Source of the DNA: Proteus vulgaris
GTDB taxonomy: Bacteria > Pseudomonadota > Gammaproteobacteria > Enterobacterales > Enterobacteriaceae
Length of the DNA stretch: 64,000 nt
NCBI RefSeq assembly: GCF_033708015.1
Contig: NZ_CP137920.1
Span: forward strand, 186,001 to 250,000
Direction: 5' to 3'
Both the position numbers and the translations under genes were made by a program. A model generated the notes under the pieces. The model worked only from the letters and a program-made list of their open reading frames with translations. It searched no databases and was not told the DNA's origin. Each line of letters starts with the position of its first letter. Within the stretch, counting starts at the first letter, position 1. Below are positions 1 through 11,123 of this stretch, piece after piece.

Positions 1-89
1 CCGAAGGCTGCACCAATGATGACACCGACCGCCATGTCAACAACGTTGCCTTTCATTGCAAATTCACGAAACTCTTTGAAAAAAGACAT
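1..89 (-). CDS. mscL: Large-conductance mechanosensitive channel MscL (N-terminal part only)
   Basis: The minus strand from position 89 reads [20 protein letters not shown] and continues [10 protein letters not shown] to the window edge. This is the conserved amphipathic N-terminal helix and start of the first membrane helix of MscL, the inner-membrane channel that opens under membrane tension and releases solutes on osmotic downshock. Only about 29 residues are present; the rest lies outside the window. An AAGGGGTGG ribosome site precedes the ATG. It follows trkA, as in E. coli (trkA-mscL). Confidence 0.93.
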   Translation of the reverse strand, partial: MSFFKEFREFAMKGNVVDMAVGVIIGAAF

Positions 90-205
90 AACCACCCCTT
101 ATTTATCTATGCATAGATTTATTATGTAAAAATATAGTAATTTAATATGATAATAGTAGACCATGATAAGTAACAATTACTATTATTCTTATTTCCAGAT
201 AGTCT

Positions 206-1582
206 TTATAAGAAAAATGGGCTAGGTTGGAACAGCTTTTCAACTTCAGGGACATATTTTTTATCGGTGATAAACATGATCACATGATCCCCCTGTTCTA
301 TAGAGTGACTAGCGTTCGCAATAATAACATCTTGCTCTCTAACAATTGCACCAATAATGGTTCCAGGTGGTAGTTTTATATCTTGTATACGGCGACCAAC
401 AACTTTTGATGTATTTTCATCACCATGTGCAACAGCTTCGATTGCTTCTGCAACACCACGTCGTAATGATGAGACGCTCACAATATCAGCTTTGCGTACA
501 TGACCTAAAAGTGCAGAAATAGTTGCTTGTTGTGGTGATATTGCAATATCAATAACCCCACCTTGGACTAAATCAACATAAGCACTACGTTGAATAAGTA
601 CCATTGCCTTTTTAGCCCCCATTCTTTTTGCCAGCATTGCTGACATAATATTGGCTTCATCATCATTCGTCAGTGCGATAAAGACATCAATTTGTTCTAT
701 ATGTTCTTCAGCAAGAAGCTCTTGATCTGATGCATCACCATAAAAAACGATGGTGTCATGGAGTAGTTCAGCCAGTTCTGTTGCACGCTGCTGATTATGT
801 TCAATAAGCTTGACGCTATAATCTTTTTCTAATCTAGCGGCTAAACCTGCACCGACATTACCACCACCAACAATCATAATGCGTTTATAAGGTTTTTCTA
901 ATCGCTGTAATTCGCTCATTACTGCACGAATATGTTGAGATGCAACGACAAAGAAAACTTCATCTCCAGCTTCAATAATTGTGGATCCTTGAGGCCGGAT
1001 AGGTCTGTCTTGACGAAAAATTGCAGCAACACGTGTATCGATATGTGGCATATGATCGCGTAATGTTGATAACGCATTCCCAACGAGAGAGCCACCATAA
1101 TACGCTTTTACTGCAACAATACTGACTTGGCCATCAGCAAAATTAACAACTTGTAAAGCGCCAGGGTATTGGATCAATTTATAAATATAATCAATAACCA
1201 AATGCTCTGGTGAGATTAAATAATCAATGGGAATAGCTTCAGGAAGAAAAAGTTTATCTGCTTCACGAACAAATTCAGAGGCACGTATCCGAGCCACTTT
1301 GTTGGGTGTATTAAACAGCGTGTAAGCAACTTGGCATGCAATCATATTGGTTTCGTCAGAGTTGGTGACGGCAACCAACATATCTGCATCTTCAGCTCCG
1401 GCTTCTCTTAAGACCCTTGGGTGAGACCCATGCCCATTGACTACTCGTAAATCGAATTTATCTTGAAGTTGGCGTAAGCGATCTGCATTAGTGTCAACGA
1501 CAGTAATATCATTATTCTCCCCGACAAGATTTTCAGCGAGCGTACCACCTACTTGACCAGCGCCTAAGATAATAATTTTCAT
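206..1582 (-). CDS. trkA: Trk potassium uptake regulatory protein TrkA
   Basis: 458 residues, the full E. coli length. TrkA is the peripheral NAD(H)-binding subunit that gates the TrkH/TrkG potassium channels at the inner membrane. Two RCK units are visible, each a Rossmann fold followed by a TrkA-C domain: the first nucleotide loop is GAGQVG at residues 7-12, the second GGGNVG at about residue 240. The gene lies downstream of rsmB and upstream of mscL on the same strand, the E. coli order fmt-rsmB-trkA-mscL. A hairpin with a T-rich tail lies between rsmB and trkA, so trkA may be partly uncoupled from the genes before it. Confidence 0.98.
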   Translation of the reverse strand: MKIIILGAGQVGGTLAENLVGENNDITVVDTNADRLRQLQDKFDLRVVNGHGSHPRVLREAGAEDADMLVAVTNSDETNMIACQVAYTLFNTPNKVARIRASEFVREADKLFLPEAIPIDYLISPEHLVIDYIYKLIQYPGALQVVNFADGQVSIVAVKAYYGGSLVGNALSTLRDHMPHIDTRVAAIFRQDRPIRPQGSTIIEAGDEVFFVVASQHIRAVMSELQRLEKPYKRIMIVGGGNVGAGLAARLEKDYSVKLIEHNQQRATELAELLHDTIVFYGDASDQELLAEEHIEQIDVFIALTNDDEANIMSAMLAKRMGAKKAMVLIQRSAYVDLVQGGVIDIAISPQQATISALLGHVRKADIVSVSSLRRGVAEAIEAVAHGDENTSKVVGRRIQDIKLPPGTIIGAIVREQDVIIANASHSIEQGDHVIMFITDKKYVPEVEKLFQPSPFFL

Positions 1583-1607
1583 TGTAATTTCTCAGAGTAT
1601 TCGATTA

Positions 1608-1648
1608 ACAAATAGAAAAGAAACGCAAGATCTTGATGATCTTGCGTT
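1608..1648 (-). terminator. Intrinsic terminator-like hairpin between rsmB and trkA
   Basis: Perfect 11-bp arms AACGCAAGATC (1622-1632) and its complement (1638-1648) with a 5-nt loop. Read on the minus strand the hairpin is followed by TTTCTTTTC. It lies after the rsmB stop and before the trkA start, so it may end or attenuate rsmB transcription. The T-tract is interrupted, so termination may be partial. Confidence 0.6.
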
Positions 1649-1694
1649 GAAATAGTAGCGTTTTTTAGATCTGATATCATCTTTTATCACAAGA

Positions 1695-2963
1695 TCATAT
1701 TTTTTTGATCCGTGCGTAAAAGAATCCATCGCCACCTTCTTCTTCTGGTAAGCATTGGTACTGATAATCACATTGCGCATCTTTCGTTGATGATAAAAAC
1801 GCTTTAATTTGTTGTGTATTTTCTTCAGGTAAAATAGAGCAGGTTGCATATACCAACGTGCCACCAGATTTTAGGTATGGCCAAATAGCGTGAAGGATCT
1901 CTTTTTGAATTTTAGCTAATTGCTCAATGTCGTCATTACGACGAAGCCATTTTATATCTGGGTGACGACGAATAACACCTGTTGCTGAACATGGAGCATC
2001 AAGAAGAATTCGGTCAAATTGTTTGCCTGCACACCATTGTTCAGGATAACGACCATCACCACTTTTGACGACAGCATTAAGTTTTAAACGCGTAAGGTTC
2101 TCTTGTACTCGTTTTAAGCGTTGTTCATCTATATCAATAGCTAATACCTGAGCTTGAGGCGCTATCTCTAGAATATGTGTTGTTTTACCGCCTGGTGCTG
2201 CACATAAATCAAGGATCTGCTCTTTATTTTTGGGTGCTAATAATTCAGCACAACGTTGAGCTGAACGATCTTGAACGGTTACCCAGCCATCAGCAAATCC
2301 AGGAAGAAGGCTCACGTTGCATGGATTCTCTAAACGGATCGCAAACGGGTGACTATCATCAGCAATAGCGGGAATTCCTTCATTTTCAAGTAATATTAAA
2401 TATTCGTCTCGGGAATGATGACGTTGATTTACACGTAACCACATTGGTGGTTTTTGGTTATTACCTTCAATAATACTCATCCACTGTTCTGGATAAGCTT
2501 GTTGAATACGAGCAAGTAGCCATGATGGGTGGAGAAAACGATTTTCGTTATTTTGAAAACGTTCGTTCAAGATATCTTGTTGGCGTTGAAACTGACGTAA
2601 CACACCGTTAATCAATCCTTTTAACTGTGGTTTTTTTAGTGTAACAGCACCATTTACTGTCTCTGCTAGAGCTGCATGAGCAGGAATACGAGTATAAAGA
2701 AGCTGATATAAACCAACCATAATGAGGTAGTGTAAAATGCGTTGTTTGCCTTTCAATGGCTTATCCATGAGCTGCTGAATAATCCATTCTAATTGTGGCA
2801 ATGTACGTAATACACCAAAGCAGATTTCTTGCAACAAAGCTTTATCTTTGTCTGAGATATTTTTCTGAAGTTCTGGTATGACAGTGCTTAGTGATAAACC
2901 TTGATCTAATACTTGGTTAATTGCTTTAGCTGCAATGCTACGTAAGTTGTATGACGTTTTCAT
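1695..2963 (-). CDS. rsmB: 16S rRNA m5C967 methyltransferase RsmB
   Basis: 422 residues (E. coli RsmB 429). It uses S-adenosylmethionine to methylate C967 of 16S rRNA. An N-terminal NusB-like RNA-binding domain covers about residues 1-140 ([30 protein letters not shown]). The C-terminal Rossmann methyltransferase has the SAM loop [15 protein letters not shown], motif [10 protein letters not shown] and motif [13 protein letters not shown], giving the two conserved cysteines of RNA m5C methyltransferases. The start [15 protein letters not shown] matches the family. It is cotranscribed in principle with def-fmt upstream, but a terminator-like hairpin lies between fmt and rsmB. Confidence 0.97.
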   Translation of the reverse strand: MKTSYNLRSIAAKAINQVLDQGLSLSTVIPELQKNISDKDKALLQEICFGVLRTLPQLEWIIQQLMDKPLKGKQRILHYLIMVGLYQLLYTRIPAHAALAETVNGAVTLKKPQLKGLINGVLRQFQRQQDILNERFQNNENRFLHPSWLLARIQQAYPEQWMSIIEGNNQKPPMWLRVNQRHHSRDEYLILLENEGIPAIADDSHPFAIRLENPCNVSLLPGFADGWVTVQDRSAQRCAELLAPKNKEQILDLCAAPGGKTTHILEIAPQAQVLAIDIDEQRLKRVQENLTRLKLNAVVKSGDGRYPEQWCAGKQFDRILLDAPCSATGVIRRHPDIKWLRRNDDIEQLAKIQKEILHAIWPYLKSGGTLVYATCSILPEENTQQIKAFLSSTKDAQCDYQYQCLPEEEGGDGFFYARIKKI

Positions 2964-3009
2964 GATGAGTTAGCGGTTAATATTGAGCGCCACAGATATA
3001 TTATATTGG

Positions 3010-3050
3010 CGTGAAAAAAGAGAACCCTGATAATATTAGATATCAGGGTT
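3010..3050 (-). terminator. Intrinsic terminator-like hairpin after fmt
   Basis: Arms AACCCTGATA (3023-3032) and TATCAGGGTT (3041-3050) with an 8-nt loop. On the minus strand the hairpin is followed by CTCTTTTTTC. It starts 9 nt beyond the fmt stop codon. It probably terminates part of def-fmt transcription before rsmB. Confidence 0.65.
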
Positions 3051-3058
3051 TAGAATTA

Positions 3059-4006
3059 TCATGGAATAATTTTTCCAGGAGTGAACCAATCTCGCTTGGA
3101 ATTTAAGAAATCAGCAGAAGCCATAGGTTTCTTACCTGATGGTTGCAACTCAGTGATATTTAGAATGCCGTTACCTGTCGCAATATAAATACCCGTTTTA
3201 TCGGCTTTTAATATGGTTCCTGCGGCTTGATCTGTATTATCCGCAATAGCTTGTGCTTTCCATACTTTTACAGGTTGTTCGTCTAACATGAAAAAGCTCA
3301 TTGGCCATGGATTGAATGCTCTTATACAGCGTTCAATCTGTTCTGCTGATAATGACCAATCAATTTTTGCTTCTTCTTTAGATAACTTTTGTGCGTAATT
3401 CGCTAAATTATCGTCTTGCTTTTCTGCTTTTATTTTACCTGAGGTAATGAGTTCTAACGTAGTTGTTAGCGCCTTAGGTCCCAGTTCTGCAAGTTTTTCA
3501 TAAAGTGATGCGCTGGTATCTTCATTTGTAATTGGGCATGACGCTTTATACAGCATATCACCTGTATCTAAACCAACATCCATTTGCATAATTGTGACGC
3601 CAGTTTCTTTATCGCCTGCCCACAAAGAACGTTGAATTGGTGCGGCACCACGCCATTTAGGAAGGAGAGAACCATGCACATTAAGGCAACCTAAACGCGG
3701 TATTTCAAGAACGGCTTTAGGTAAAATCATGCCATAGGCGACAACAATCATAATATCTGCTTGTTGTGCTGCTATCCACTCATGGTTCTCTTCAGGCTTT
3801 AAAGAGGCAGGTTGATAAACAGGAATATCATGAGTTAACGCCAGTTTTTTAACTGGGTTCATGGTCAGTTTCTTACCTCTTCCTGCGGGTTTATCTGGTG
3901 GAGTAAGTACTCCTACTACTCGATGTTTAGTTGATAACAATGCAGCTAAATGTCGAGCCGCAAAATCCGGTGTTCCCGCAAAAATAATACGTAATGAATC
4001 AGACAC
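3059..4006 (-). CDS. fmt: Methionyl-tRNA formyltransferase
   Basis: Formylates initiator Met-tRNA using 10-formyl-tetrahydrofolate. I chose the GTG start at 4006 because the product ([17 protein letters not shown]) then aligns with the E. coli N-terminus, has exactly 315 residues, and is preceded by AGGAAGAG at good spacing; the frame also extends to a TTG at 4024. Catalytic-domain motifs are [15 protein letters not shown], the folate-binding [15 protein letters not shown] and [10 protein letters not shown]. The C-terminal OB-like tRNA-binding domain begins near residue 210 (FNPWPMSFF). It follows def by a short gap, forming the classic def-fmt pair that adds and removes the formyl group. Confidence 0.97.
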   Translation of the reverse strand: MSDSLRIIFAGTPDFAARHLAALLSTKHRVVGVLTPPDKPAGRGKKLTMNPVKKLALTHDIPVYQPASLKPEENHEWIAAQQADIMIVVAYGMILPKAVLEIPRLGCLNVHGSLLPKWRGAAPIQRSLWAGDKETGVTIMQMDVGLDTGDMLYKASCPITNEDTSASLYEKLAELGPKALTTTLELITSGKIKAEKQDDNLANYAQKLSKEEAKIDWSLSAEQIERCIRAFNPWPMSFFMLDEQPVKVWKAQAIADNTDQAAGTILKADKTGIYIATGNGILNITELQPSGKKPMASADFLNSKRDWFTPGKIIP

Positions 4007-4032
4007 GTTCTCTTCCTGTTTCAATTTAACTG

Positions 4033-4557
4033 TTACTGTCCTGCTTTAGCTCTTTTTTTATCTAGCTTATCGAGTTTTTCAACTTTTTGGCGGATGCGTT
4101 GGCGTTTTAATGGAGATAAATAATCTACAAATAATTTACCAACTAAATGATCCATTTCATGTTGAATACAGATAGCTAATAAATCATCAGCTTCTAACTC
4201 AAAAGGTTGACCATTGTAATCAAGCGCTTTTACTTTTACGTGCTCGGCACGAGGAATGAAAGCACGTTGTTCTGGGATAGATAAACAACCTTCTTCTATG
4301 CCGGTATCACCATTGGCATCAAGAAGTTCTGGGTTTATTAATACCAGTCTTTGATCTCTTGTTTCAGAGATATCAATGACGATAATACGCTGGTGAATAT
4401 TCACCTGTGTTGCAGCTAAACCGATACCTTCTTCCAAATACATTGTTTCAAACATATCATCGACAATTTTTTGAATTTCGGCATCAACTTTTTCGACTGG
4501 CTTTGCAATCGTGCGAAGGCGCTCGTCTGGATAATGTAATACGTGTAACACTGCCAT
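4033..4557 (-). CDS. def: Peptide deformylase
   Basis: 174 residues. This Fe2+-dependent hydrolase removes the N-formyl group from nascent proteins at the ribosome exit. All three signature motifs are present: GIGLAATQV (motif 1), EEGCLSIP (motif 2, Cys metal ligand) and [12 protein letters not shown] (motif 3, HExxH with two His ligands and the catalytic Glu). The C-terminal helix rich in K and R ([18 protein letters not shown]) is the ribosome-binding tail. It is the first gene of def-fmt and is divergent from dprA across a 130-bp spacer that holds two palindromic sites. Confidence 0.98.
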   Translation of the reverse strand: MAVLHVLHYPDERLRTIAKPVEKVDAEIQKIVDDMFETMYLEEGIGLAATQVNIHQRIIVIDISETRDQRLVLINPELLDANGDTGIEEGCLSIPEQRAFIPRAEHVKVKALDYNGQPFELEADDLLAICIQHEMDHLVGKLFVDYLSPLKRQRIRQKVEKLDKLDKKRAKAGQ

Positions 4558-4597
4558 AATTTATTCGGACTGTTTCTAAAATGTGAATAGGATTTAA

Positions 4598-4631
4598 TGT
4601 CTATTCTAGACATTTATTGTCTAGATTGACA
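4598..4631. promoter_or_regulatory. Two near-palindromic sites between def and dprA (candidate operators)
   Basis: Site 1 (4598-4612) is TGTCTATTCTAGACA, a perfect TGTCTA-N3-TAGACA palindrome. Site 2 (4618-4631) is TGTCTAGATTGACA, the same half-site with a degenerate mate. Their starts are 20 bp apart, about two helical turns. They sit in the divergent promoter region of def-fmt and dprA. The arrangement is typical of a dimeric repressor or activator binding in tandem, but I cannot name the regulator. Confidence 0.45.
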
Positions 4632-4687
4632 GTATTTGGTGTGTTTAGCACTTACCCTGTTTACTAAAATTAATATTAGGATAATGC

Positions 4688-5833
4688 ATGGATGCTAGAG
4701 AAATATGGATAAGGCTTAATGCTGTTTCAAGACTCCCTATTAATAAAGCGATTCAAATTGCAAAGTATCTACAATCTCTGACTCAGTTAAATCAAAGACT
4801 ATTAATAGGTTGTGGTCTGTCAGAGCAGCAAAGTCATCAATTTTTAAGACTTCATGCAAATGCTGTCAATGATACATTAAAGTGGTTAGATAAAAATGAA
4901 TCATCATTATTAACAATTACAGATTCAGATTATCCTTCTTTATTAAAGCAAATTTCATCACCGCCACTTTTGCTTTTTGTTGCAGGAAATAGGCAGCATT
5001 TAAAAAGCACACAAATTGCATTAATTGGTAGTCGAGTTGCTACACCATATGGTTCCAAATGGGCTACTTATTTTGCACAGGAATTAGTAAAGAAAGAACT
5101 CACTATTACAAGTGGGTTAGCCCAAGGTATTGATGGTATAGGACATAGAAGTGCATTAAAGAATAATGGTATTACTATTGCTGTGCTAGGAAGCGGCTTA
5201 GAGCAAATTTATCCGTCATTTCATCGCACTCTTGCAGCACAAATAAAAGAATCAGGCCTTATTATTTCTGAACATTTACCTATGACACCACCGTTAGCTC
5301 GCCATTTTCCTCAACGTAATCGAATTATTAGTGGGCTAAGTACTGCACTGCTTATTATCGAAGCGGGAATTAAAAGTGGTTCTTTAATAACAGCAAATTA
5401 TGCTCTGCAACAAGGTAAAGAATTGTTTGTGTTACCTGGATTATTAGGAGATGCTCATTTTGAAGGTAATCACCAGCTTATTAAGCAGGGTGCAAATTTA
5501 GCGTCTTCGCCTGAAGATATTCTGGAATATTTAACTAGCTCTTTGCAATGGCTTATTTGTGATAATGAGCATCAACAAAAACTAATAACGGAAGAAGATA
5601 CAACGCTTATTAATAATGAAAAACGAGAGGCTAAAATAGAGCAATTTACCTCTGAACAACAACACGCAATGGATGTGATATTGCCTTTTCTATATTTTAA
5701 TAAAACAATACCTATTGATATTATTGCTCAGAAGAGTGGATTATCTACTTCTGAATTAGCTCCTCTTTTATTAGAACTTGAGCTTATTGAAAAAGTCGCT
5801 ATTGTGGCTGGTGGCTATATTCGATTGGAATAA
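4688..5833 (+). CDS. dprA: DNA processing protein DprA (Smf)
   Basis: 381 residues (E. coli Smf 374). DprA binds incoming single-stranded DNA and loads RecA during natural transformation; in enterics it can also act in recombination. An N-terminal SAM-like helical domain is followed by a Rossmann fold at about residues 110-280, with IGSRVATPYGSK, SGLAQGIDGIGHRSAL, GSGLEQIYP and RNRIISGLS. A C-terminal winged-helix DprA domain covers about residues 315-381. Divergent from def. In E. coli, smg separates dprA from yrdD; here the next gene begins only 18 nt downstream. Confidence 0.96.
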   Translation: MDAREIWIRLNAVSRLPINKAIQIAKYLQSLTQLNQRLLIGCGLSEQQSHQFLRLHANAVNDTLKWLDKNESSLLTITDSDYPSLLKQISSPPLLLFVAGNRQHLKSTQIALIGSRVATPYGSKWATYFAQELVKKELTITSGLAQGIDGIGHRSALKNNGITIAVLGSGLEQIYPSFHRTLAAQIKESGLIISEHLPMTPPLARHFPQRNRIISGLSTALLIIEAGIKSGSLITANYALQQGKELFVLPGLLGDAHFEGNHQLIKQGANLASSPEDILEYLTSSLQWLICDNEHQQKLITEEDTTLINNEKREAKIEQFTSEQQHAMDVILPFLYFNKTIPIDIIAQKSGLSTSELAPLLLELELIEKVAIVAGGYIRLE

Positions 5834-5851
5834 GTGTAATGAGGTAAAACA

Positions 5852-6409
5852 ATGGCAAAGAATATGCCGTTTACACAGCAACCTGAACAGGAAAAGTGTC
5901 CTGAATGTGGTAGCGCATTAGTGATAAAAAATGGAGGGCATGGTCCTTTTTTAGGATGCTCTGCTTATCCTGAGTGCCACTATATTAAAACACTGAAACC
6001 ACAAGGTGATGGACAAATTCTCAAAGTGCTAGAAGGACAACCTTGTAAATGCTGTGGTGCTGATTTAGTTTTACGTCAGGGGAAATTTGGGATGTTTATT
6101 GGGTGTAGCAATTATCCCGAGTGTGAACATATAGAGCAAATTGATAAACCTGATGAAACTGTTATATCTTGTCCTCAATGTGAAAAAGGAAAGCTATTAC
6201 AACGTAAGTCTCGGTTTGGTAAAACATTTTATGCTTGTAACCAATATCCTGAATGTCAATTTGTATTAAATAACAAACCTGTTAATGGTAAATGTGAATA
6301 TTGCCACTATCCATTATTGATGGAAAAAAGGTCTTCTCAAGGAGTAAGATTGGTGTGCGCCAGCAAATTATGTGGAAAGCAACAAACAAAAAGAGAAGAA
6401 CATGAATAA
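5852..6409 (+). CDS. yrdD: Topoisomerase-type zinc-ribbon protein YrdD
   Basis: 185 residues made almost wholly of four zinc ribbons like those of the topoisomerase I C-terminus: [20 protein letters not shown] then CSAYPEC; CKCC...CSNYPEC; CPQC...CNQYPEC; and a weaker CEYC...CASKLC. There is no topoisomerase catalytic domain. Nucleic-acid binding is expected, but the role is unknown. It lies between dprA and tsaC, and its stop overlaps the tsaC start by 8 nt, so translation is probably coupled. Confidence 0.93.
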   Translation: MAKNMPFTQQPEQEKCPECGSALVIKNGGHGPFLGCSAYPECHYIKTLKPQGDGQILKVLEGQPCKCCGADLVLRQGKFGMFIGCSNYPECEHIEQIDKPDETVISCPQCEKGKLLQRKSRFGKTFYACNQYPECQFVLNNKPVNGKCEYCHYPLLMEKRSSQGVRLVCASKLCGKQQTKREEHE

Positions 6410-6971
6410 CGAAGCATCACCTGTAAGCAATACGATTATAGAAGCATTAAAAAATAATAAAGTTATCGCATATCCAACAGAAGCTGTATTTGGGGTTGGT
6501 TGTGATCCTGATAGCGAGCACGCTGTTATGGCACTATTAATGTTAAAACAGCGTTCAATTGAAAAAGGACTAATTTTAATTGCTGATAACTATGAGCAAT
6601 TAAAACCTTATATTGATGATAGTGCATTAACACAAACCCAACGAGATAGAATGTTCGCATCTTGGCCTGGACCTGTTACATGGGTTATTCCTGCCAAATC
6701 TACGACACCAAAGTGGTTAACTGGAAAATTTGATTCTTTAGCCGTGAGAGTAACAGATCATTCTATTGTTAAAGAGTTATGTTTAGCTTATGGAAAACCT
6801 TTAGTTTCAACGAGTGCTAATTTAAGTGGATTACCACCATGTCGTACAGTTGAAGAAGTGAGAAAACAATTTGAAAATACAATCCCTATCGTTGAAGGAA
6901 TGGTTGGTGGTAGACAGAATCCTTCTGAAATCCGAGATGCATTAACAGGTGAATTGTACCGACAAGGGTGA
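6402..6971 (+). CDS. tsaC: L-threonylcarbamoyladenylate synthase TsaC
   Basis: 189 residues from the ATG at 6402 ([16 protein letters not shown]), matching the E. coli length of 190; an upstream in-frame start at 6372 would lie inside yrdD. It makes threonylcarbamoyl-AMP from threonine, bicarbonate and ATP, the first step of the t6A37 tRNA modification. YrdC-fold motifs are visible: [17 protein letters not shown] near the N-terminus, LAVRVTDH in the middle and STSANLSG in the ATP/threonine site. An AAGAGAAG ribosome site precedes it inside yrdD. The stop codon overlaps the GTG that opens the aroE frame. Confidence 0.97.
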   Translation: MNNEASPVSNTIIEALKNNKVIAYPTEAVFGVGCDPDSEHAVMALLMLKQRSIEKGLILIADNYEQLKPYIDDSALTQTQRDRMFASWPGPVTWVIPAKSTTPKWLTGKFDSLAVRVTDHSIVKELCLAYGKPLVSTSANLSGLPPCRTVEEVRKQFENTIPIVEGMVGGRQNPSEIRDALTGELYRQG

Positions 6972-6976
6972 TTGTG

Positions 6977-7801
6977 ATGGAAAAATATTTAGTGATGGGG
7001 AACCCTATCGAGCATAGTCAGTCCCCTTTTATTCACCAATTTTTTTCAAGACAAACAGGAATAGAGTATGGTTATGGACGTTTACTTGTTCCTTTAGGTG
7101 AATTTGATAAAGTCGCCTCACATTTTTTTTCTAGTGGAGGCCGAGGTGCTAATGTTACTGTGCCATTTAAAGAAGATGCATTCCGCTTTGTGGACAAATT
7201 AACAAATAGAGCAAAAGCATGTGGTGCAGTTAACTCTATTGTTAAATTAGAAGATGGATCACTTCTTGGTGATAATACTGATGGACAAGGACTTATTCTG
7301 GATTTAGCAAGGCTCGATTTTATTGTGCCTAATAAAGTTAAATCTGTCTTAGTTATTGGCGCTGGTGGCGCAACAAGAGGAATACTACTTCCATTACTTG
7401 ATTACGATTGTGACATTACTTTAACCAATCGTACATTTACAAAAGCTGAGCAATTAGTAAAAGAGTTTAGTCAATTTGGAACGATCAGAGCAATAGCAGC
7501 AGAAGAGGTTGCTGATAGACATTACGATTTAATTATAAATGCATCTGCATCTAGTATGACTAATGATTTACCACCTATCCCTAATGAAGTTTATGGTTTT
7601 GAAACAGCATGTTATGACCTTTATTATCAAACCGGAATGACTTCGTTTCTATATAACGCATTAAAACATGGAAGTACGCGTTTGTCAGATGGTTTAGGTA
7701 TGCTAGTAGGACAAGCGGCTTATGCATTTGAATTGTGGTATGAACTTGTACCAGATATTAACCCCGTCCTTAATATATTAAGAGAAAGATTGAATCAATG
7801 A
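6977..7801 (+). CDS. aroE: Shikimate dehydrogenase (NADP+)
   Basis: 274 residues from the ATG at 6977 ([20 protein letters not shown]). GTGs at 6968 and 6974 are possible but add residues not seen in the family. It reduces 3-dehydroshikimate to shikimate in chorismate synthesis. The N-terminal substrate domain has NPIEHSQSP and [10 protein letters not shown] with the catalytic Lys; DNTDGQGL carries the catalytic Asp. The C-terminal NADP Rossmann domain has GAGGATRG and the phosphate-binding NRT. It is followed by yrdB with an ATGA overlap. Confidence 0.97.
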   Translation: MEKYLVMGNPIEHSQSPFIHQFFSRQTGIEYGYGRLLVPLGEFDKVASHFFSSGGRGANVTVPFKEDAFRFVDKLTNRAKACGAVNSIVKLEDGSLLGDNTDGQGLILDLARLDFIVPNKVKSVLVIGAGGATRGILLPLLDYDCDITLTNRTFTKAEQLVKEFSQFGTIRAIAAEEVADRHYDLIINASASSMTNDLPPIPNEVYGFETACYDLYYQTGMTSFLYNALKHGSTRLSDGLGMLVGQAAYAFELWYELVPDINPVLNILRERLNQ

Positions 7802-8058
7802 ATCAATTCATTCAATTTCCAGATCGTGAAATATGGCTAGCTGAGAATAAGAGCGTTTTTTTTCCTGTCATGATCAATGGAATGCTTTTTGATTGTAAAA
7901 TTACAGAGCAAGAGCTTATTGAGCGTTTTGGGATGGGTGAGGGAATTTTATTATTTAAACAAAATCGTTGGGACATTGAAGAAGAATTTGAAGAGTTGGT
8001 AACAGAGTATGAGTTATCAACTCTCCATCCTATTTATTCTTTATCAATGGTAGATTGA
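7798..8058 (+). CDS. yrdB: DUF1488 family protein YrdB
   Basis: 86 residues, the size of E. coli YrdB (85). DUF1488 proteins are small, acidic and of unknown function. The start overlaps the aroE stop as ATGA, so translation is probably coupled. The last 25 nt overlap the 3' end of yrdA on the opposite strand, giving convergent transcripts with complementary ends. Confidence 0.9.
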   Translation: MNQFIQFPDREIWLAENKSVFFPVMINGMLFDCKITEQELIERFGMGEGILLFKQNRWDIEEEFEELVTEYELSTLHPIYSLSMVD

Positions 8059-8597
8059 TGAGTGGCTAAATAGTTATTTTTCCATCCGACATAATTATTA
8101 GCAGAATAGATAAAGTGTTCTATTTCTGCTGATGAAAGAGGGCGAATTTTTTTCACAGGACTTCCTAAGTAAAGAAAACCACTTTCAAGTCGCTTTCCTG
8201 GAGGAACTAAACTACCTGCACCAATCATGACATCGTCTTCAACAATTGCGCCATCAAGTAAAATAGAACCCATTCCAACGAGAACACGATCTCCGATTGT
8301 GCATCCGTGTAGCATGGCTTTATGCCCAACAGTGACGTTATTACCAATAATAAGAGGAAAACCTTCAGGATCATTGGGGGAGATATGAGTGACATGAAGA
8401 ACCGAACCATCTTGAATATTTGATCTTTTCCCAATACTCACGTAATTCACATCACCACGAATAACAACCATAGGCCAGATACTGACATCTTCACTAATAC
8501 GAACATCTCCGATAACAGTTGCTGTCTCATCAATAAAAACATTCTTATCAATAGATGGTGAAAGATGTAAGTAATTCCTGATCATTGATTTCCTCAT
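8034..8597 (-). CDS. yrdA: Gamma-carbonic-anhydrase-like hexapeptide-repeat protein YrdA
   Basis: 187 residues (E. coli YrdA 184). A left-handed beta-helix built from hexapeptide repeats (VIGDVRI, VTVGHKAMLHGC, VLVGMGSILLDGAIV) with the conserved RGDVNYVSIG and the histidines HVTH and GHKAMLHG that bind metal in the gamma carbonic anhydrase family. The physiological activity of YrdA is not settled. The start at 8597 has GAGG 7 nt upstream; an ATG at 8585, with AGGAAA before it, is an alternative. The 5' end faces the rRNA promoter region, as yrdA does beside rrnD in E. coli. Confidence 0.95.
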   Translation of the reverse strand: MRKSMIRNYLHLSPSIDKNVFIDETATVIGDVRISEDVSIWPMVVIRGDVNYVSIGKRSNIQDGSVLHVTHISPNDPEGFPLIIGNNVTVGHKAMLHGCTIGDRVLVGMGSILLDGAIVEDDVMIGAGSLVPPGKRLESGFLYLGSPVKKIRPLSSAEIEHFIYSANNYVGWKNNYLATHQSTIDKE

Positions 8598-8870
8598 AAT
8601 TTAACCTCGTACTTGGTTTCATTTCATTATAAGAAAAGCATAGCAGTGGATAGGGTAGGCTGGCGAGAGCAATGATTTTTAATGGTGCATGACTATTAAA
8701 GTCGACAATAAAAGAGAAAGTAGAGCAATAGAGCGTGATTGATAGAATATATCGAATAGACAATAACAAGATAAGGCGTATATTTTTTATACACAAAAGG
8801 TGTTTTCCGTATCAAAAATAGACGTAAAGTTCAAAAAGAGAACGAACGGAAAAAAAATTGAAATAAACAC

Positions 8871-8898
8871 TTGCGCTAATCCGAGATCTCCCTATAAT
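8871..8898 (+). promoter_or_regulatory. rRNA operon promoter P1
   Basis: -35 TTGCGC (8871-8876), 16-bp spacer, -10 TATAAT (8893-8898), then the GC-rich discriminator GCGC and CACTGAC, closely matching enterobacterial rrn P1. An A/T tract (about 8851-8868) just upstream looks like an UP element. The GC-rich discriminator is the feature linked to ppGpp/DksA control. Confidence 0.9.
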
Positions 8899-8977
8899 GC
8901 GCATCCACTGACCGACGATGAGCTGACAACAGCCACGAAGGACAGTGAAGAGAAAAGAAAAAAGTTTGAAAAAACTC

Positions 8978-9005
8978 TTGACTCTTCAGAGGAACAACGT
9001 ATTAT
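8978..9005 (+). promoter_or_regulatory. rRNA operon promoter P2
   Basis: -35 TTGACT (8978-8983), 16-bp spacer, -10 TATTAT (9000-9005). It lies about 107 bp after P1, the normal P1-P2 arrangement. Confidence 0.82.
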
Positions 9006-9056
9006 ACGCCTCCTCGCAACAACGCAGAAGACCGGAAACGGCAGCGAATGTTGCAC

Positions 9057-9069
9057 TGCTCTTTAACAA
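9057..9069 (+). promoter_or_regulatory. rRNA leader boxA antitermination site
   Basis: TGCTCTTTAACAA matches the boxA consensus that recruits NusB/NusE (S10) for rRNA antitermination. It lies in the leader, about 145 nt before 16S. Confidence 0.88.
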
Positions 9070-9212
9070 ATTATCAGACAATCTGTGTGGGCACTCGCAG
9101 AGACGATATCTTCTAAAATATTAGATGTATCAAGTCTTGAAGAGTGAACAACAAAAGTAAATTCATTTATGAATAGCTAAGTTTTCGATTTCTTTGAGCA
9201 TCAAACACTTTT

Positions 9213-10754
<1,542 letters not shown>

Positions 10755-10838
10755 CCTAAGAGATACGTGTTATGTGCAGTGCTCACACAGATTGTCTGAT
10801 GAAGAACGAGCAAAAGCGCGTCTGCGAAGCTGACTGAA

Positions 10839-10914
10839 GTCCCCTTCGTCTAGAGGCCTAGGACACCGCCCTTTCACGGCGGTAACAGGGGTTCGAATCC
10901 CCTAGGGGACGCCA
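10839..10914 (+). tRNA. tRNA-Glu (UUC)
   Basis: 76 nt with encoded CCA; acceptor stem GTCCCCT/AGGGGAC, anticodon stem CCGCC/GGCGG, loop CTTTCAC with anticodon TTC. It is the single spacer tRNA between 16S and 23S, as in E. coli rrnB, C, E and G. Confidence 0.97.
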
Positions 10915-11005
10915 ATGCGCGGTATGAGTGAAAGGCGTACCACACTATATCTGATGAAAATCAGGGAATAGTTAAGATAATTCAAGCGAGTTATTTTACC
11001 TATTA

Positions 11006-11018
11006 TGCTCTTTAACAA
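11006..11018 (+). promoter_or_regulatory. Spacer boxA antitermination site
   Basis: A second copy of TGCTCTTTAACAA, between tRNA-Glu and 23S, as expected for antitermination through the 23S gene. Confidence 0.85.
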
Positions 11019-11123
11019 TCTGGAACAAGCTGAAAAATTGAAAACAAATCAATATATCACCGAGGTATATTGATGAGTCTCTCAAAATCTCAGACCTTGA
11101 ATTTGTGATACTCCAAGGCGAGT

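Noticed and set aside
1592..1864. 90-codon minus-strand frame over the rsmB 3' end
   Set aside because: It is an alternative frame of rsmB and its terminator, with no protein features.
8800..9066. 88-codon open frame on the plus strand
   Set aside because: It lies across the rRNA promoters P1 and P2 and the leader boxA; no ribosome site and no recognisable protein.
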